A DNA stretch of 44,273 bases. Source: Nannocystaceae bacterium (GTDB lineage: Bacteria > Myxococcota_A > Polyangia > Nannocystales > Nannocystaceae). Shown piece after piece: positions 27,176-34,850 of the stretch. Every line of letters begins with the position of its first letter. Within the stretch, counting starts at the first letter, position 1. The translations under genes and the position numbers were made by a program. The notes beneath the pieces are model-generated. The model searched no databases, was not told where the DNA came from, and saw nothing but the letters and a program-made list of their open reading frames with translations. The DNA is taken from the NCBI GenBank assembly GCA_019694555.1, contig JAIBBS010000054.1, positions 1-44,273 on the forward strand, given 5' to 3'.

Positions 27176-30094
27176 TCATCGACCGCCGCGCACGCGCGCT
27201 GAAGCGCGACGCCGGCGCGCGAACGCGGCGCCGAGCAACAACCACGCCCAGCCGGCCCCGCGGGGGGCCGCGCTGGCGCACGCGCAGCCGCGACCCAGCA
27301 GCCCGCCGTCGTCGGCCTCGCCGGCACCACCGTCGCTCGAGCCGTCCTCGCCCTCGGTGTCCTCCCCGCCCGAGTCCTGGCCGCTGCCGCCGTCGCTGCT
27401 ACCGGGCGCCTCGACCATGCACGTCGCACCGCAGCCATCGCCGTCGGCGAGGTTGCCGTCGTCGCACTGCTCCGCGGCATCGAGCACGCCATCGCCACAG
27501 CTGCTGGCGGTGTCGTCGACCGCGACGATGCAGAACCCGTCCAGGTTCCAGCCGCCGAACTCGAGCCCACCGTCGGACTGCAGCGTGAAGCCGACCGCGA
27601 CGCTGCCGTCGGCGGCGGCGGCCGACAGATCGACGTCGTGGAATCGCCACTCGCGATCGACGTGGTGTCGCGTCGCGAGGTAGTCCTCGGGCGACGCGAA
27701 CTGGTTCCACACCGGCGTGCCGTCGGCGGTGATGCCGGCCTGGTCGAAGAACCCGTCCTCGACCGTGAGCCAGCGGTGGTACTGCAGCCGCACGGTCGTG
27801 TAGCCCACCGTCGACACCGTCGGCGTGGTCGCGATCGCGACGCTGCTGGACGCATACAGGCCGCCGGTGTCGACGTGGTTGCCCAGCACGACGCCGTCGT
27901 CGTCCCAGCCCACCAGCGGATCGCGGTTGCCGGCGTTGCCCGCGGGTGCGCCCACGTTCCAGTCGCCCTGCAGCGTCCAGTCCAGCGCACCGTCGGCGAA
28001 GCCGGTGCAGTACAGCGGCACGATCTCACCGACGTAGGCCTCGTACCAGGGGTCGGCGATGTTGTCCGGCAGCGAGCGCAGCGTGCCGTTGTCGTAGTTC
28101 ATCCGCACCTGGTACTGCACCACCGTGCCCGCCGCCTGCGCGGGGATCAGCGCCGACCACAGGCCCGGGCCCGCGGTCATGTCGATCACGGTCTCCTGCT
28201 CTTCGCCCTCGCGCCGCCACGCCAGCGTCGGCGCGGCCGCGACCGGACACTGGGGATGGTTGGGCAGCGCCGCCTGCACCGAGACCGCGATGCCGTCGGC
28301 GGTGACGTCGGCGGTCACGGTCTCGGCGACCTCGCCGATGCTGAACAGCCCGTGCGGGCCGTACGCGGCATCGATCTCGCAGGTGTTGGGCGTGCCGTTG
28401 GCGAGGTTGCCGTCGTCGTCGTCGACCACCAGCGCCTCGACGTACATCGACGGGATGTCGACCGCGCGCCGGGTCGACTCGTACCAGATGCGATCGGTGG
28501 CGTAGACGCCGAGCGACTGGCCGTACTTCGCGATCATGGCCTTGCGCAGGTCCCACAGCGCGCCGCCGATGATGCGGCCCTCGTCGTGGACCTCGCCGCG
28601 GTCCTCGGGCCAGCGGTACTCGTAGTCCGGCGGATCGAGCTCGCGCAGCGGCGTGTCGTCGTAGAAGAACCCGCGCGCGAGCCCGGACTCTCCGATGATG
28701 GTCATCGACAGGTAGTCCGAGGTGCCCTCGGACAGCGCGTTGTCGAAGAAGCCGACACCCGGGATGATCGACTGGTGGTGCACCGAGTGACCGAACTCGT
28801 GATAGACCACGTCGGCGATGCGACCGGTGTTCTCGCAGGTCTCGCTCGCGCGGTAGAAGAACACCGAGTCGCCGTCCGACATCGCGTTGCACTGGTCGTT
28901 GACGTTGACGTGACCCTGGATCTGCGTGTCCAGCCACGCGAGATCCGGCGCGATGCCGCGGACGTAGCCCTTGACCGCGGACAGGTGCACGAACGTCGCC
29001 AGCTGCGCGTCGAGCTCGGCGTCGTCGCCGGCCGCCCAGACCGAGCCGCTGCCCGGCGACGCGACGAAGCTCTGGCTCGCCAGCGGCCCGGCTTCGTTGA
29101 CGATGTTCACGAACGGCCCGGTCGGTGAGTTGCTGCCGGCACCGGGCTGGGTCGCGAACTGGAACACGCCGGCACCGTCGGTCACCAGCGGCACGCCGTC
29201 GACCTCGAGCTCCACGAACGGCGCACCGAAGTCGCCGGGGGGATTCTGCGGCGAGCGCACGGGCACGCGGTACACCAGCCCGGCGTTGTCGAAGTGGAGC
29301 TCCTGCTGTCGGGCCAGCGGCGCGCCGGTCTGCGCGTCGAGCCACACGCGCCAGCGACTGCGCGGCGCGTCGACCTCGACCACCACCGGCTGCGTCAACG
29401 CGTAGTCGATGCGGCCATCGGCGCGCTGCAGCGGCAGGATCTCGAGCGGCTCGTGGCGGCTGCGGCTGTGCGCGACCGCGAGGTCGGCCTCGATCCAGCT
29501 GCGCGCGCGCGCGTGTGCCTGGGCCGTCGTGACGGTGGTCGTGGTCGCAGGCAGCGACACGTGCGGCAGCGCGTCGGACCCGATCATCACGAGGCGATCG
29601 TGTTTGAAGCGCACGTGCAGCTGGCCGCCGCGCACCGGCACGCCGTCGACGTGCTGCGCAAAGCCGATCGAACGGATGCCCGCGGACAGATCGTTGGCGA
29701 CGACCACGAAGTCGGACGCGCGGCTGCCGGGTGCCAACAGCGACAGGTGCCGCTGCAGCACGTCCCATGCGGCGGCCTCGGCGATGGCGGCCGAGGCCAT
29801 CGCGCCGGGGACCGGCACGCCGGCCAGCGCGATGCGATGCGGCTGCCCGGTTCGCTCGTCCCACGCGATCCACACCGGTCCGAGCTCGGCCCGCAGCGCG
29901 TCGAGCTTGGTCGCGCTGGCGCGGCTGGTCGCCGCGCCCCATCGCACCACGCGTTCGCGCTGCACGGACTCGCCCGCGGGTGTGCGCACGCGCTGACCCG
30001 CCTCGAGCAGCGGTGTGCGGGTGGCGGCCGCCGACGATCCCGGCAAGGCGAGCGCGGCGAGCAGGCTGCAGGAGGCCAGGGCGCGGACGGTCAC
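27176..30094 (-). CDS. Secreted zinc metalloprotease with DUF4215 and MYXO-CTERM-like end
   Basis: The product has 972 aa. The GTG at 30094 begins a signal peptide (VTVRALASCSLLAALALPGS...); the frame is open far upstream, but those residues are low-complexity Arg/Pro and are discarded. Residues of about 30-270 resemble an FTP-type inhibitory propeptide. The catalytic motif is YHEFGHSVHH (HEFGH at 432-436) with a downstream third-ligand candidate in SEGTSDYL (Glu456), as in gluzincins of the fungalysin/thermolysin type. Residues of about 600-880 are beta-rich. A single DUF4215 repeat (CGDGVLDAAEQCDDGN) precedes a Gly/Ser/Asp linker and a MYXO-CTERM-like end (GRGCACAS, hydrophobic stretch, Arg cluster). 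It is expected to be exported, self-processed and surface-anchored. TATCGT lies 6 nt before the start. It heads a probable four-gene operon. Confidence 0.9.
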   Translation of the reverse strand: MTVRALASCSLLAALALPGSSAAATRTPLLEAGQRVRTPAGESVQRERVVRWGAATSRASATKLDALRAELGPVWIAWDERTGQPHRIALAGVPVPGAMASAAIAEAAAWDVLQRHLSLLAPGSRASDFVVVANDLSAGIRSIGFAQHVDGVPVRGGQLHVRFKHDRLVMIGSDALPHVSLPATTTTVTTAQAHARARSWIEADLAVAHSRSRHEPLEILPLQRADGRIDYALTQPVVVEVDAPRSRWRVWLDAQTGAPLARQQELHFDNAGLVYRVPVRSPQNPPGDFGAPFVELEVDGVPLVTDGAGVFQFATQPGAGSNSPTGPFVNIVNEAGPLASQSFVASPGSGSVWAAGDDAELDAQLATFVHLSAVKGYVRGIAPDLAWLDTQIQGHVNVNDQCNAMSDGDSVFFYRASETCENTGRIADVVYHEFGHSVHHQSIIPGVGFFDNALSEGTSDYLSMTIIGESGLARGFFYDDTPLRELDPPDYEYRWPEDRGEVHDEGRIIGGALWDLRKAMIAKYGQSLGVYATDRIWYESTRRAVDIPSMYVEALVVDDDDGNLANGTPNTCEIDAAYGPHGLFSIGEVAETVTADVTADGIAVSVQAALPNHPQCPVAAAPTLAWRREGEEQETVIDMTAGPGLWSALIPAQAAGTVVQYQVRMNYDNGTLRSLPDNIADPWYEAYVGEIVPLYCTGFADGALDWTLQGDWNVGAPAGNAGNRDPLVGWDDDGVVLGNHVDTGGLYASSSVAIATTPTVSTVGYTTVRLQYHRWLTVEDGFFDQAGITADGTPVWNQFASPEDYLATRHHVDREWRFHDVDLSAAAADGSVAVGFTLQSDGGLEFGGWNLDGFCIVAVDDTASSCGDGVLDAAEQCDDGNLADGDGCGATCMVEAPGSSDGGSGQDSGGEDTEGEDGSSDGGAGEADDGGLLGRGCACASAAPRGAGWAWLLLGAAFARRRRASARVRGGR

Positions 30095-30100
30095 AAAACG

Positions 30101-30106
30101 ACGATA
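30101..30106 (-). promoter_or_regulatory. -10-like box, TATCGT, 6 nt before protease start
   Basis: GCTATCGT on the minus strand ends exactly 6 nt before the GTG at 30094, the same spacing as in three other genes of the window. The intervening bases are CGTTTT, with no Shine-Dalgarno sequence. Confidence 0.45.
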
Positions 30107-30216
30107 GCCGACAATCGACGCCCGCACGACGGCCTTGCCACGGCCGGCCCGCAGCGCGCGGCGGCGGTGGGCCCGCCGTTGCGAAGGGGCCGGCCCGCGT
30201 GCGACAGCTGCCGGCG

Positions 30217-30744
30217 ATGATCGAGCCGCTCGCCGCCGACGCCGACGACCATGCCCGCCGCGAGCACCACGCGCAGGTGCGGGCCAGCATCGAGTCGCTG
30301 CTCGAGGGCGAGGACGACTGGGTCGCCGCGATGGCGACGGTCGCGTGCGAGCTGCATCACGGCTTCGCGTATCACCACTGGACCGGCTTCTACCGCGTGA
30401 TCGCGCCCGAGCTGCTCGCGGTCGGACCGTACCAGGGTGGCCACGGCTGCCTGCGGATCCCGTTCGCGCGCGGGGTCTGCGGTGCCGCGGCCCGCAGTCG
30501 ACGCAGCCAGCGGGTCGACGACGTCGAGGCTTTCGCCGGCCACATCGCGTGTTCGTCGACGACGCGTTCGGAGCTGGTCGTGCCGGTGCTCGACGAGCGC
30601 GGCGAGTGCATCGCGGTGCTGGACCTCGACTCGGATCTGCCGGCAGCGTTCGGCGCGGTCGATCAGGCGGCGATCGAGTCGCTGTGCGCGATGCTCGGTG
30701 CGCGCTACGGTGCGGCGGCGCGCGCGACCATGCGCGCGCGCTGA
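30217..30744 (+). CDS. msrC: Free methionine-R-sulfoxide reductase (GAF domain)
   Basis: The product has 175 aa and is a single GAF domain. The three catalytic/resolving Cys of the fRMsr family are present with the same spacing as in E. coli: Cys78 in YQGGHGCLRIPF, Cys88 in ARGVCG and Cys112 in GHIACSS, followed by R-S-E-L-V-V-P-V. The enzyme reduces free methionine-R-sulfoxide with thioredoxin-type electrons and protects against oxidation in the cytoplasm. The ATG at 30217 is chosen because the family begins close to this point; an in-frame GTG lies just upstream. The gene converges with the anti-sigma gene, with 14 bp between the stops. Confidence 0.93.
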   Translation: MIEPLAADADDHARREHHAQVRASIESLLEGEDDWVAAMATVACELHHGFAYHHWTGFYRVIAPELLAVGPYQGGHGCLRIPFARGVCGAAARSRRSQRVDDVEAFAGHIACSSTTRSELVVPVLDERGECIAVLDLDSDLPAAFGAVDQAAIESLCAMLGARYGAAARATMRAR

Positions 30745-30758
30745 CGCTTCGCGCGGGT

Positions 30759-31316
30759 TCAGCCGTCGAGCGGGTCGCACGCGAGGCCGACGGTGGTGCC
30801 GTCGTCCTCGGTGAAGCCGCCCTCGAGCGCGTCGAAGGGCTCGTCGACGCCGGGCTCGGGCATCGACATCGCGATCGCGCCGGACTGCTCGAGGATCGGC
30901 TCGGGGCACAGCGGGCCGCCGAAGCCATCGGGCACGTCGCACGCGGGCGCCTCGAGGCTGGTCGCGTCGCGGCTCGCCGCGCGCGCGAGCACGGGCGAGT
31001 CGGTGCCGATCATGCCGCCGAGATCGATCCACCGCGACGGCAGGCCCAGGCCCAGCACCAGCGAGGCCGCGAGCGCGAGGCCAGCGGGGCGCGAGCGCGT
31101 GCGGCGAGGCTCGGACCGGCGCAGCGGCACCGGCGTGCTCGCGACGCCGCCGGCGGCCTCGGTCATCGCGACCTCGAGCCACGCGTGGTGCCGCAGACGT
31201 TCGGCGCAGGGCGGGCACGCGGCGACGTGGCGCTCGAGCCCGAGCGTGTCGGCGTCGCCGAGCTCGCCGCGCACGAACGCGAACAGCTGCGCGTCGTCGA
31301 GGTGACGGTCAGCCAT
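30759..31316 (-). CDS. Membrane anti-sigma factor with zinc-binding motif
   Basis: The product has 185 aa from the ATG at 31316, which overlaps the end of the sigma gene by 8 bp. The N-terminus has the ZAS-type motif H-x3-C-x2-C (His30, Cys34, Cys37 in ERHVAACPPCAERL), which binds zinc and grips the sigma factor. One membrane helix follows at about 77-93 (AGLALAASLVLGLGLP). The outer part, about 90 residues, is acidic and contains two Cys (ACDV, LCPE) and a third near the C-terminus. By family, it should hold the adjacent sigma factor at the membrane until an envelope signal releases it. The frame is open upstream through the sigma gene; that is a shadow. Confidence 0.85.
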   Translation of the reverse strand: MADRHLDDAQLFAFVRGELGDADTLGLERHVAACPPCAERLRHHAWLEVAMTEAAGGVASTPVPLRRSEPRRTRSRPAGLALAASLVLGLGLPSRWIDLGGMIGTDSPVLARAASRDATSLEAPACDVPDGFGGPLCPEPILEQSGAIAMSMPEPGVDEPFDALEGGFTEDDGTTVGLACDPLDG

Positions 31317-31899
31317 CGGCCGGGCCCCCCAACGCGGCGCGGATGCGCTTGCGCAGCTCGCAGGTGATCTGGCGGACGCGCTGCAACGAGATGCCGATCT
31401 CGGAGGCGACCTCTTCGGCGCTCTTGTTCGCGTCACCCCACGACAGCTCGAACACGCGGCGCGCGGTGGGCGATGCGGCCTCGACCACCTTCTCGATGCG
31501 GCGCAGCTGCTCGCGCGCGAGCAGCTGGTGCTCGACGTCGGGCGTCTCGCCGTGGATGCCGAGATCGCCGCCGAGGCGGGTCTCGACGTTGGCGCGGCGC
31601 ATCGCCACGCGCTGGGCGTCGCGCGCGAGGAACAGCGCCTGCATGATCACGATGCCGGGGATCTTGAGCTCGGGCAGGCGACCCGCGCGGTGCTGCTGGA
31701 TGATCCGGACCCACGCGTCGTCGGCCAGATCCTTGGCGCGCTCGAGCGGCACGCCGCGGGCGAGCAGCGCGACCACGACCCGACGCGAGTGCTGCTCGAT
31801 CAGCTGATCCCACGGCACGCTCGCGGGCGCGGCGGCGTCGGTACGCTCCTCGAGGAGGCCACTCCAGGCGGTGGCGCCGTGCAGAACGCGGACGGACAT
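31309..31899 (-). CDS. RNA polymerase sigma factor paired with anti-sigma
   Basis: The product has 196 aa. An ATG at 31938 is also in frame, but it lies inside a TATGCT box (31934-31939), so 31899 is preferred. Residues of about 35-110 resemble sigma region 2 (DQLIEQHSRRVVVALLARG, then D-L-A-D-D-A-W-V-R-I-I). The C-terminal 60 residues are a clear region 4 helix-turn-helix: PTARRVFELSW, then SAEEVASEIGISLQRVRQIT and a basic end. Overlap with the anti-sigma gene implies coupled expression. It lies downstream of, and in the same direction as, the pseudokinase-TPR gene. Confidence 0.85.
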   Translation of the reverse strand: MSVRVLHGATAWSGLLEERTDAAAPASVPWDQLIEQHSRRVVVALLARGVPLERAKDLADDAWVRIIQQHRAGRLPELKIPGIVIMQALFLARDAQRVAMRRANVETRLGGDLGIHGETPDVEHQLLAREQLRRIEKVVEAASPTARRVFELSWGDANKSAEEVASEIGISLQRVRQITCELRKRIRAALGGPADG

Positions 31900-31933
31900 C
31901 GGGGACGGACGCGACAACGTCGCGTCGGCTCGG

Positions 31934-31939
31934 AGCATA
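31934..31939 (-). promoter_or_regulatory. -10-like box, TATGCT, upstream of sigma gene
   Basis: GATATGCT on the minus strand lies 34 nt before the chosen ATG at 31899. Unlike the leaderless-type genes, this would give a leader of about 27 nt. Confidence 0.35.
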
Positions 31940-31999
31940 TCGGTCGTGCGCGGCCGCGGCCACGGCGCGGGGCGCGACCGCGAGGGCCGGACATGGGGG

Positions 32000-32048
32000 A
32001 GCCCGCGCCCCCTCGCATCGCAACGATGCGAGAAGACGCGGGCTTTTT
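32000..32048 (+). terminator. Two-tier hairpin with T-run, plus-strand orientation
   Basis: AGCCCGCG (32000-32007) pairs with CGCGGGCT (32037-32044), and inside it CTCGCATCG (32012-32020) pairs perfectly with CGATGCGAG (32024-32032) around a CAA loop. Five T follow on the plus strand (32044-32048), and on that strand it looks like an intrinsic terminator. However, both neighbouring genes are on the minus strand and no plus-strand gene lies upstream. It may end an unrecognised small RNA or antisense message, or work as an RNA structure upstream of the sigma gene on the minus strand. Confidence 0.6.
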
Positions 32049-32133
32049 GGGGATGGTGATCGAAGCACGCCGAGCGGTGGGGCCCCAACACGAGCCCCGC
32101 TGTTCGCCGTACTCGGAGGGACCGTGCCGCGGC

Positions 32134-32153
32134 GGCGCGGAAGGTTCCGCGCC
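32134..32153. terminator. Perfect hairpin after the pseudokinase gene
   Basis: GGCGCGGAA and TTCCGCGCC form a nine-base inverted repeat around GG, 30 bp after the stop of the pseudokinase gene in its direction of transcription. There is no T-run on the minus strand, so it is at most a weak or Rho-assisted terminator, or an RNA 3'-end stabiliser. Confidence 0.4.
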
Positions 32154-32182
32154 GAAAACGGTGCGGATCTTCACATCTGGGA

Positions 32183-34432
32183 TCAGCCGCCGCCGACCAT
32201 CGCGAGCCGACGCGCGGCGAGCTTGTGCCCCAGCTTTGCGGCCTTGTCGTACTGCGCCTGGGCGTCCTCGCGGCGGCCGAGCTTGAAGTACGCGTCGCCG
32301 AGCGCGATGCGGACACGACCGCTGCCCGGCGCGACCGCGGCCGCGCGCTTGCCCCATCGCACGGCCTGCGCGAAGTCGGCGCGATCGAACGCGAGCCGCG
32401 TGAGGGCCTCGAGCGCCTGCAGGTTGTCGGGGTCGAGCGCGGCAACCTCTTTGTAGGCGCTGATCGCCTCGGCGCGACGACCCTCGCGGCGCGCCGTCTG
32501 GGCGCCGGCGAGCAGCTCGGCCACGCGCGCGGGCGAGTCACCGGCGGGCGCGACCGCCTCGAGCTCGGCCCCGTCGTCGATCTCGGCAAGGGGATCGCTC
32601 GGGGGCGGCGCCGCGGTGTCGCCCACGGCGGGCGCCGGCGCTGCGACGGGCGCCGCGACCTGCGAGCTCGCCAGCGGTGCGACGTCACCGACCGGTGACG
32701 GCGTCGGCTTCGAGGCGATCGCGTCCTGCGGCGCCGGGTCGCCGGGCTCGCGCTGTGACAGCGCGAGCGCGATCTCGGGTTCGCCGTTGCGCGCGACCGC
32801 GTCGTCCTGGGCGGGGCGGGTCGCGAGCCACGCGATGCCGCCGGCGATCAGCAGCAGCGCGGCGGCTGCGATCGCGCGCGTGCGCGTGCTCGGACCGCGC
32901 GACACCACGATCGGCGCCGAGATGAACGAGGTCTGCGCCGTGACGCGATCGGTCCCGGCCTTGCTCGTGCCGGCGACGATCGCCGACGACTCGGCTTCCG
33001 ACTCCGGCAGTGGCTGCAGCGACGACGGAGCCGAGGAGGGCGCTGCGCTCGTCGGTGGATCGCTGGGCGATGCGTCGGTCGACGGCAGCTCCGCGCGCAC
33101 CTGCGCGAGGGCACCCGCCGCGGTCTGCACGACCTGCTGCGGACCCGTGGGCACGCGCGTGGCGCTGCGCATCGCTCGCGCGCGCAGCAGATCCGAGGTC
33201 TCCGACACGCCGCGCGGTCGCGTGGCAGCGGACGGCGAGACCTCGGCGGCGGGCGGCGTCGCGGCGATCGCAGCCGCCGGCGCGACCGCGGGCGACGAGC
33301 GCTCCGATGCGGGCTTGTCCGTGATCGCGACCGCGGGGGACGAGCGCTCCGACGCAGGCTTGTCCGTGATCGCGACCGCCGGCGACGAACGCTCCGACGC
33401 AGGCTTGTCCGCGATCGCCGGCTTGCTCACCGCCGGCGACGAGCGCTCCGACGCAGGCTTGTCCGCCACCGGCGGCGCGACCGGCTTGCTCACCGCCGGC
33501 GACGAGCGCTCCGACGCAGGCTTGTCCGCCACCGGCGGCGCGACCGGCTTGCTCACCGCCGGCGACGAGCGCTCCGATGCAGGCTTGTCCGCCACCGCGG
33601 GCTTCGCCGTGGGCGGCGGCGGGGGCACGCGCGCGGCGGTGCCCAGCAGCGGCGCGACCGCGGCGGTGGGCAAAGGCGGCAGCTCGGCGATCAGCGCGTC
33701 GATCGACTCGAAGCGATCCTCGGGATCCTTCGCGAGGCAGCGATCGATCAGCTTCGCCAGCGACGAGGGGATCGCGAGGTTGGGCGTCCGCGCCAGCCGC
33801 GGTGGATCCTCGATCGCGTGGCGCCGTCGCAGGCGCGCAGCATCGTCGTCGACCAGCGGCGGCTCGCCGGTGGCGAGCACGTAGCCCAGACAACCCAGCA
33901 GGTAGACGTCGTCCGCGGGCGTCGGTGGCAGGCCGAACACGCGCTCGGGCGTCAGCGGATCGAGCTTGAGCGCGCGGGCGGGCGAGTCCTGCTTGAGCAG
34001 CAGACCCACGCCGAAGTCGAGCACGCGGACCTCGTCCTTCGCGCCGACCAGCACGCTCGCGGGCGACAGTCCGCGATGCAGCGCGCCCTCGCGGTGCGCG
34101 GCCGCGAGCGCGCGCGCGACCCCGTGCACGATCGCGATCACGCGTGCCGCGGCCGGGCGACCGCCACCGATGAGCTCGGAGATCGGCGTGCCGGCGAACG
34201 CATCGAAGCGCAGCACCACGCGGCCGCCGTCGCTGCGGACGCTGCGGAGCTGCGCGACCTCGGGCGCGCGCACGCGCGACAGTGTCTGCTGCAGCTCGAG
34301 CAGACGCGCCTCGTCGCGGCTCGGATCCGCGATGGCAGGATCGAGACGCAGCTCGATCGCCTTGGGCACGCCACCGACGACGACGTCGCCGAACGGATGT
34401 GACCATCCCGCCCGCGCAGCGTCCGTCGTCAC
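32183..34432 (-). CDS. Pseudokinase-TPR membrane protein with tandem linker repeats
   Basis: The product has about 749 aa from a GTG at 34432; the start is uncertain because the frame is open to 34804. Residues of about 10-255 have the shape of a Ser/Thr kinase (LDFGVGLL at 138-145, TPE at 161-163, the closing motif RCLAKDPEDRFES), but catalytic residues are lost. The catalytic loop reads LHRGLSPASVLV (Gly for Asp, Ser for Lys and Asn), Glu stands where the ATP-binding Lys is expected, and no Gly loop is visible. It is probably an inactive scaffold. A linker with six DKPASERSSPAV repeats follows (281-385), then a Ser/Pro-rich stretch, one membrane helix (AAAALLLIAGGIAWLA) and C-terminal TPRs. 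It lies upstream of the sigma/anti-sigma pair on the same strand. Confidence 0.83.
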   Translation of the reverse strand: MTTDAARAGWSHPFGDVVVGGVPKAIELRLDPAIADPSRDEARLLELQQTLSRVRAPEVAQLRSVRSDGGRVVLRFDAFAGTPISELIGGGRPAAARVIAIVHGVARALAAAHREGALHRGLSPASVLVGAKDEVRVLDFGVGLLLKQDSPARALKLDPLTPERVFGLPPTPADDVYLLGCLGYVLATGEPPLVDDDAARLRRRHAIEDPPRLARTPNLAIPSSLAKLIDRCLAKDPEDRFESIDALIAELPPLPTAAVAPLLGTAARVPPPPPTAKPAVADKPASERSSPAVSKPVAPPVADKPASERSSPAVSKPVAPPVADKPASERSSPAVSKPAIADKPASERSSPAVAITDKPASERSSPAVAITDKPASERSSPAVAPAAAIAATPPAAEVSPSAATRPRGVSETSDLLRARAMRSATRVPTGPQQVVQTAAGALAQVRAELPSTDASPSDPPTSAAPSSAPSSLQPLPESEAESSAIVAGTSKAGTDRVTAQTSFISAPIVVSRGPSTRTRAIAAAALLLIAGGIAWLATRPAQDDAVARNGEPEIALALSQREPGDPAPQDAIASKPTPSPVGDVAPLASSQVAAPVAAPAPAVGDTAAPPPSDPLAEIDDGAELEAVAPAGDSPARVAELLAGAQTARREGRRAEAISAYKEVAALDPDNLQALEALTRLAFDRADFAQAVRWGKRAAAVAPGSGRVRIALGDAYFKLGRREDAQAQYDKAAKLGHKLAARRLAMVGGG
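33278..33592. repeat. Six tandem repeats coding DKPASERSSPAV
   Basis: Within the pseudokinase gene, units of 21, 21, 18, 15, 15 and 15 codons all contain DKPASERSSPAV. The DNA copies are nearly identical, most clearly the first two 63-bp units, which points to recent expansion or homogenisation by slippage or recombination. All unit lengths keep the frame. Confidence 0.9.
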
Positions 34433-34850
34433 GCCGCGTCCCGCTGGGCTGACGGGTTGCACCACCTTGGCATGATGGCAGATCGCGGCGCGGGGATCAT
34501 CGCGCGCGTCGAGCACGGTCGCTTCGGTCGCAGCTCGGCGCAACGTGCCGTGCTCGCGATCGCGGTGGCCCATCGTCGGCCGCATGCGTCGTTGGATCGG
34601 CGCACGCGTGCGCGCAGGTAGGCCGAGCCCCGACGCGAACGTCGCCGCGCACCTGGGATCGCGCGCGCCGATCGACCCGAAACCGTGAGCGCGACCACCG
34701 GGCGGACGCGCCGACGCTTGTGCCGCGCAGTCGCCCCCGCGCGGCGGGCCGACGACCCCGTCGCACTCGCGCCCCCCGAATTCACGCCTGCGCGCCGCCG
34801 CCACCGCATTTTCACTGGCGAGGGCGCACGACGCCCCCTACGCTCAATTC
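34433..34850. other. Gap between divergent pseudokinase and PEGA genes
   Basis: No independent gene is supported in these 418 bp. The pseudokinase frame stays open to 34804, but the residues it would add are Arg/Ala-rich and match no kinase N-lobe, so they are treated as non-coding with a caveat about the start. The only signal seen is the TACGCT box before the PEGA gene. Confidence 0.5.
34839..34844 (+). promoter_or_regulatory. -10-like box, TACGCT, 6 nt before start
   Basis: CTACGCT ends 6 nt before the GTG at 34851. The intervening bases CAATTC hold no Shine-Dalgarno sequence. TTCACT at 34811 is too far upstream to be a normal -35 box. Confidence 0.45.

Noticed and set aside
24321..30094. 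Flagellar gene cluster, suggested by the FapA-like protein
   Set aside because: No flagellin, hook, basal body or motor gene is present; the FapA family is also found outside flagellar loci.
30095..30928. Upstream extension of the metalloprotease frame
   Set aside because: The added residues are Arg/Pro/Ser low complexity and overlap the msrC gene; the GTG at 30094 gives a signal peptide and has a box 6 nt upstream.
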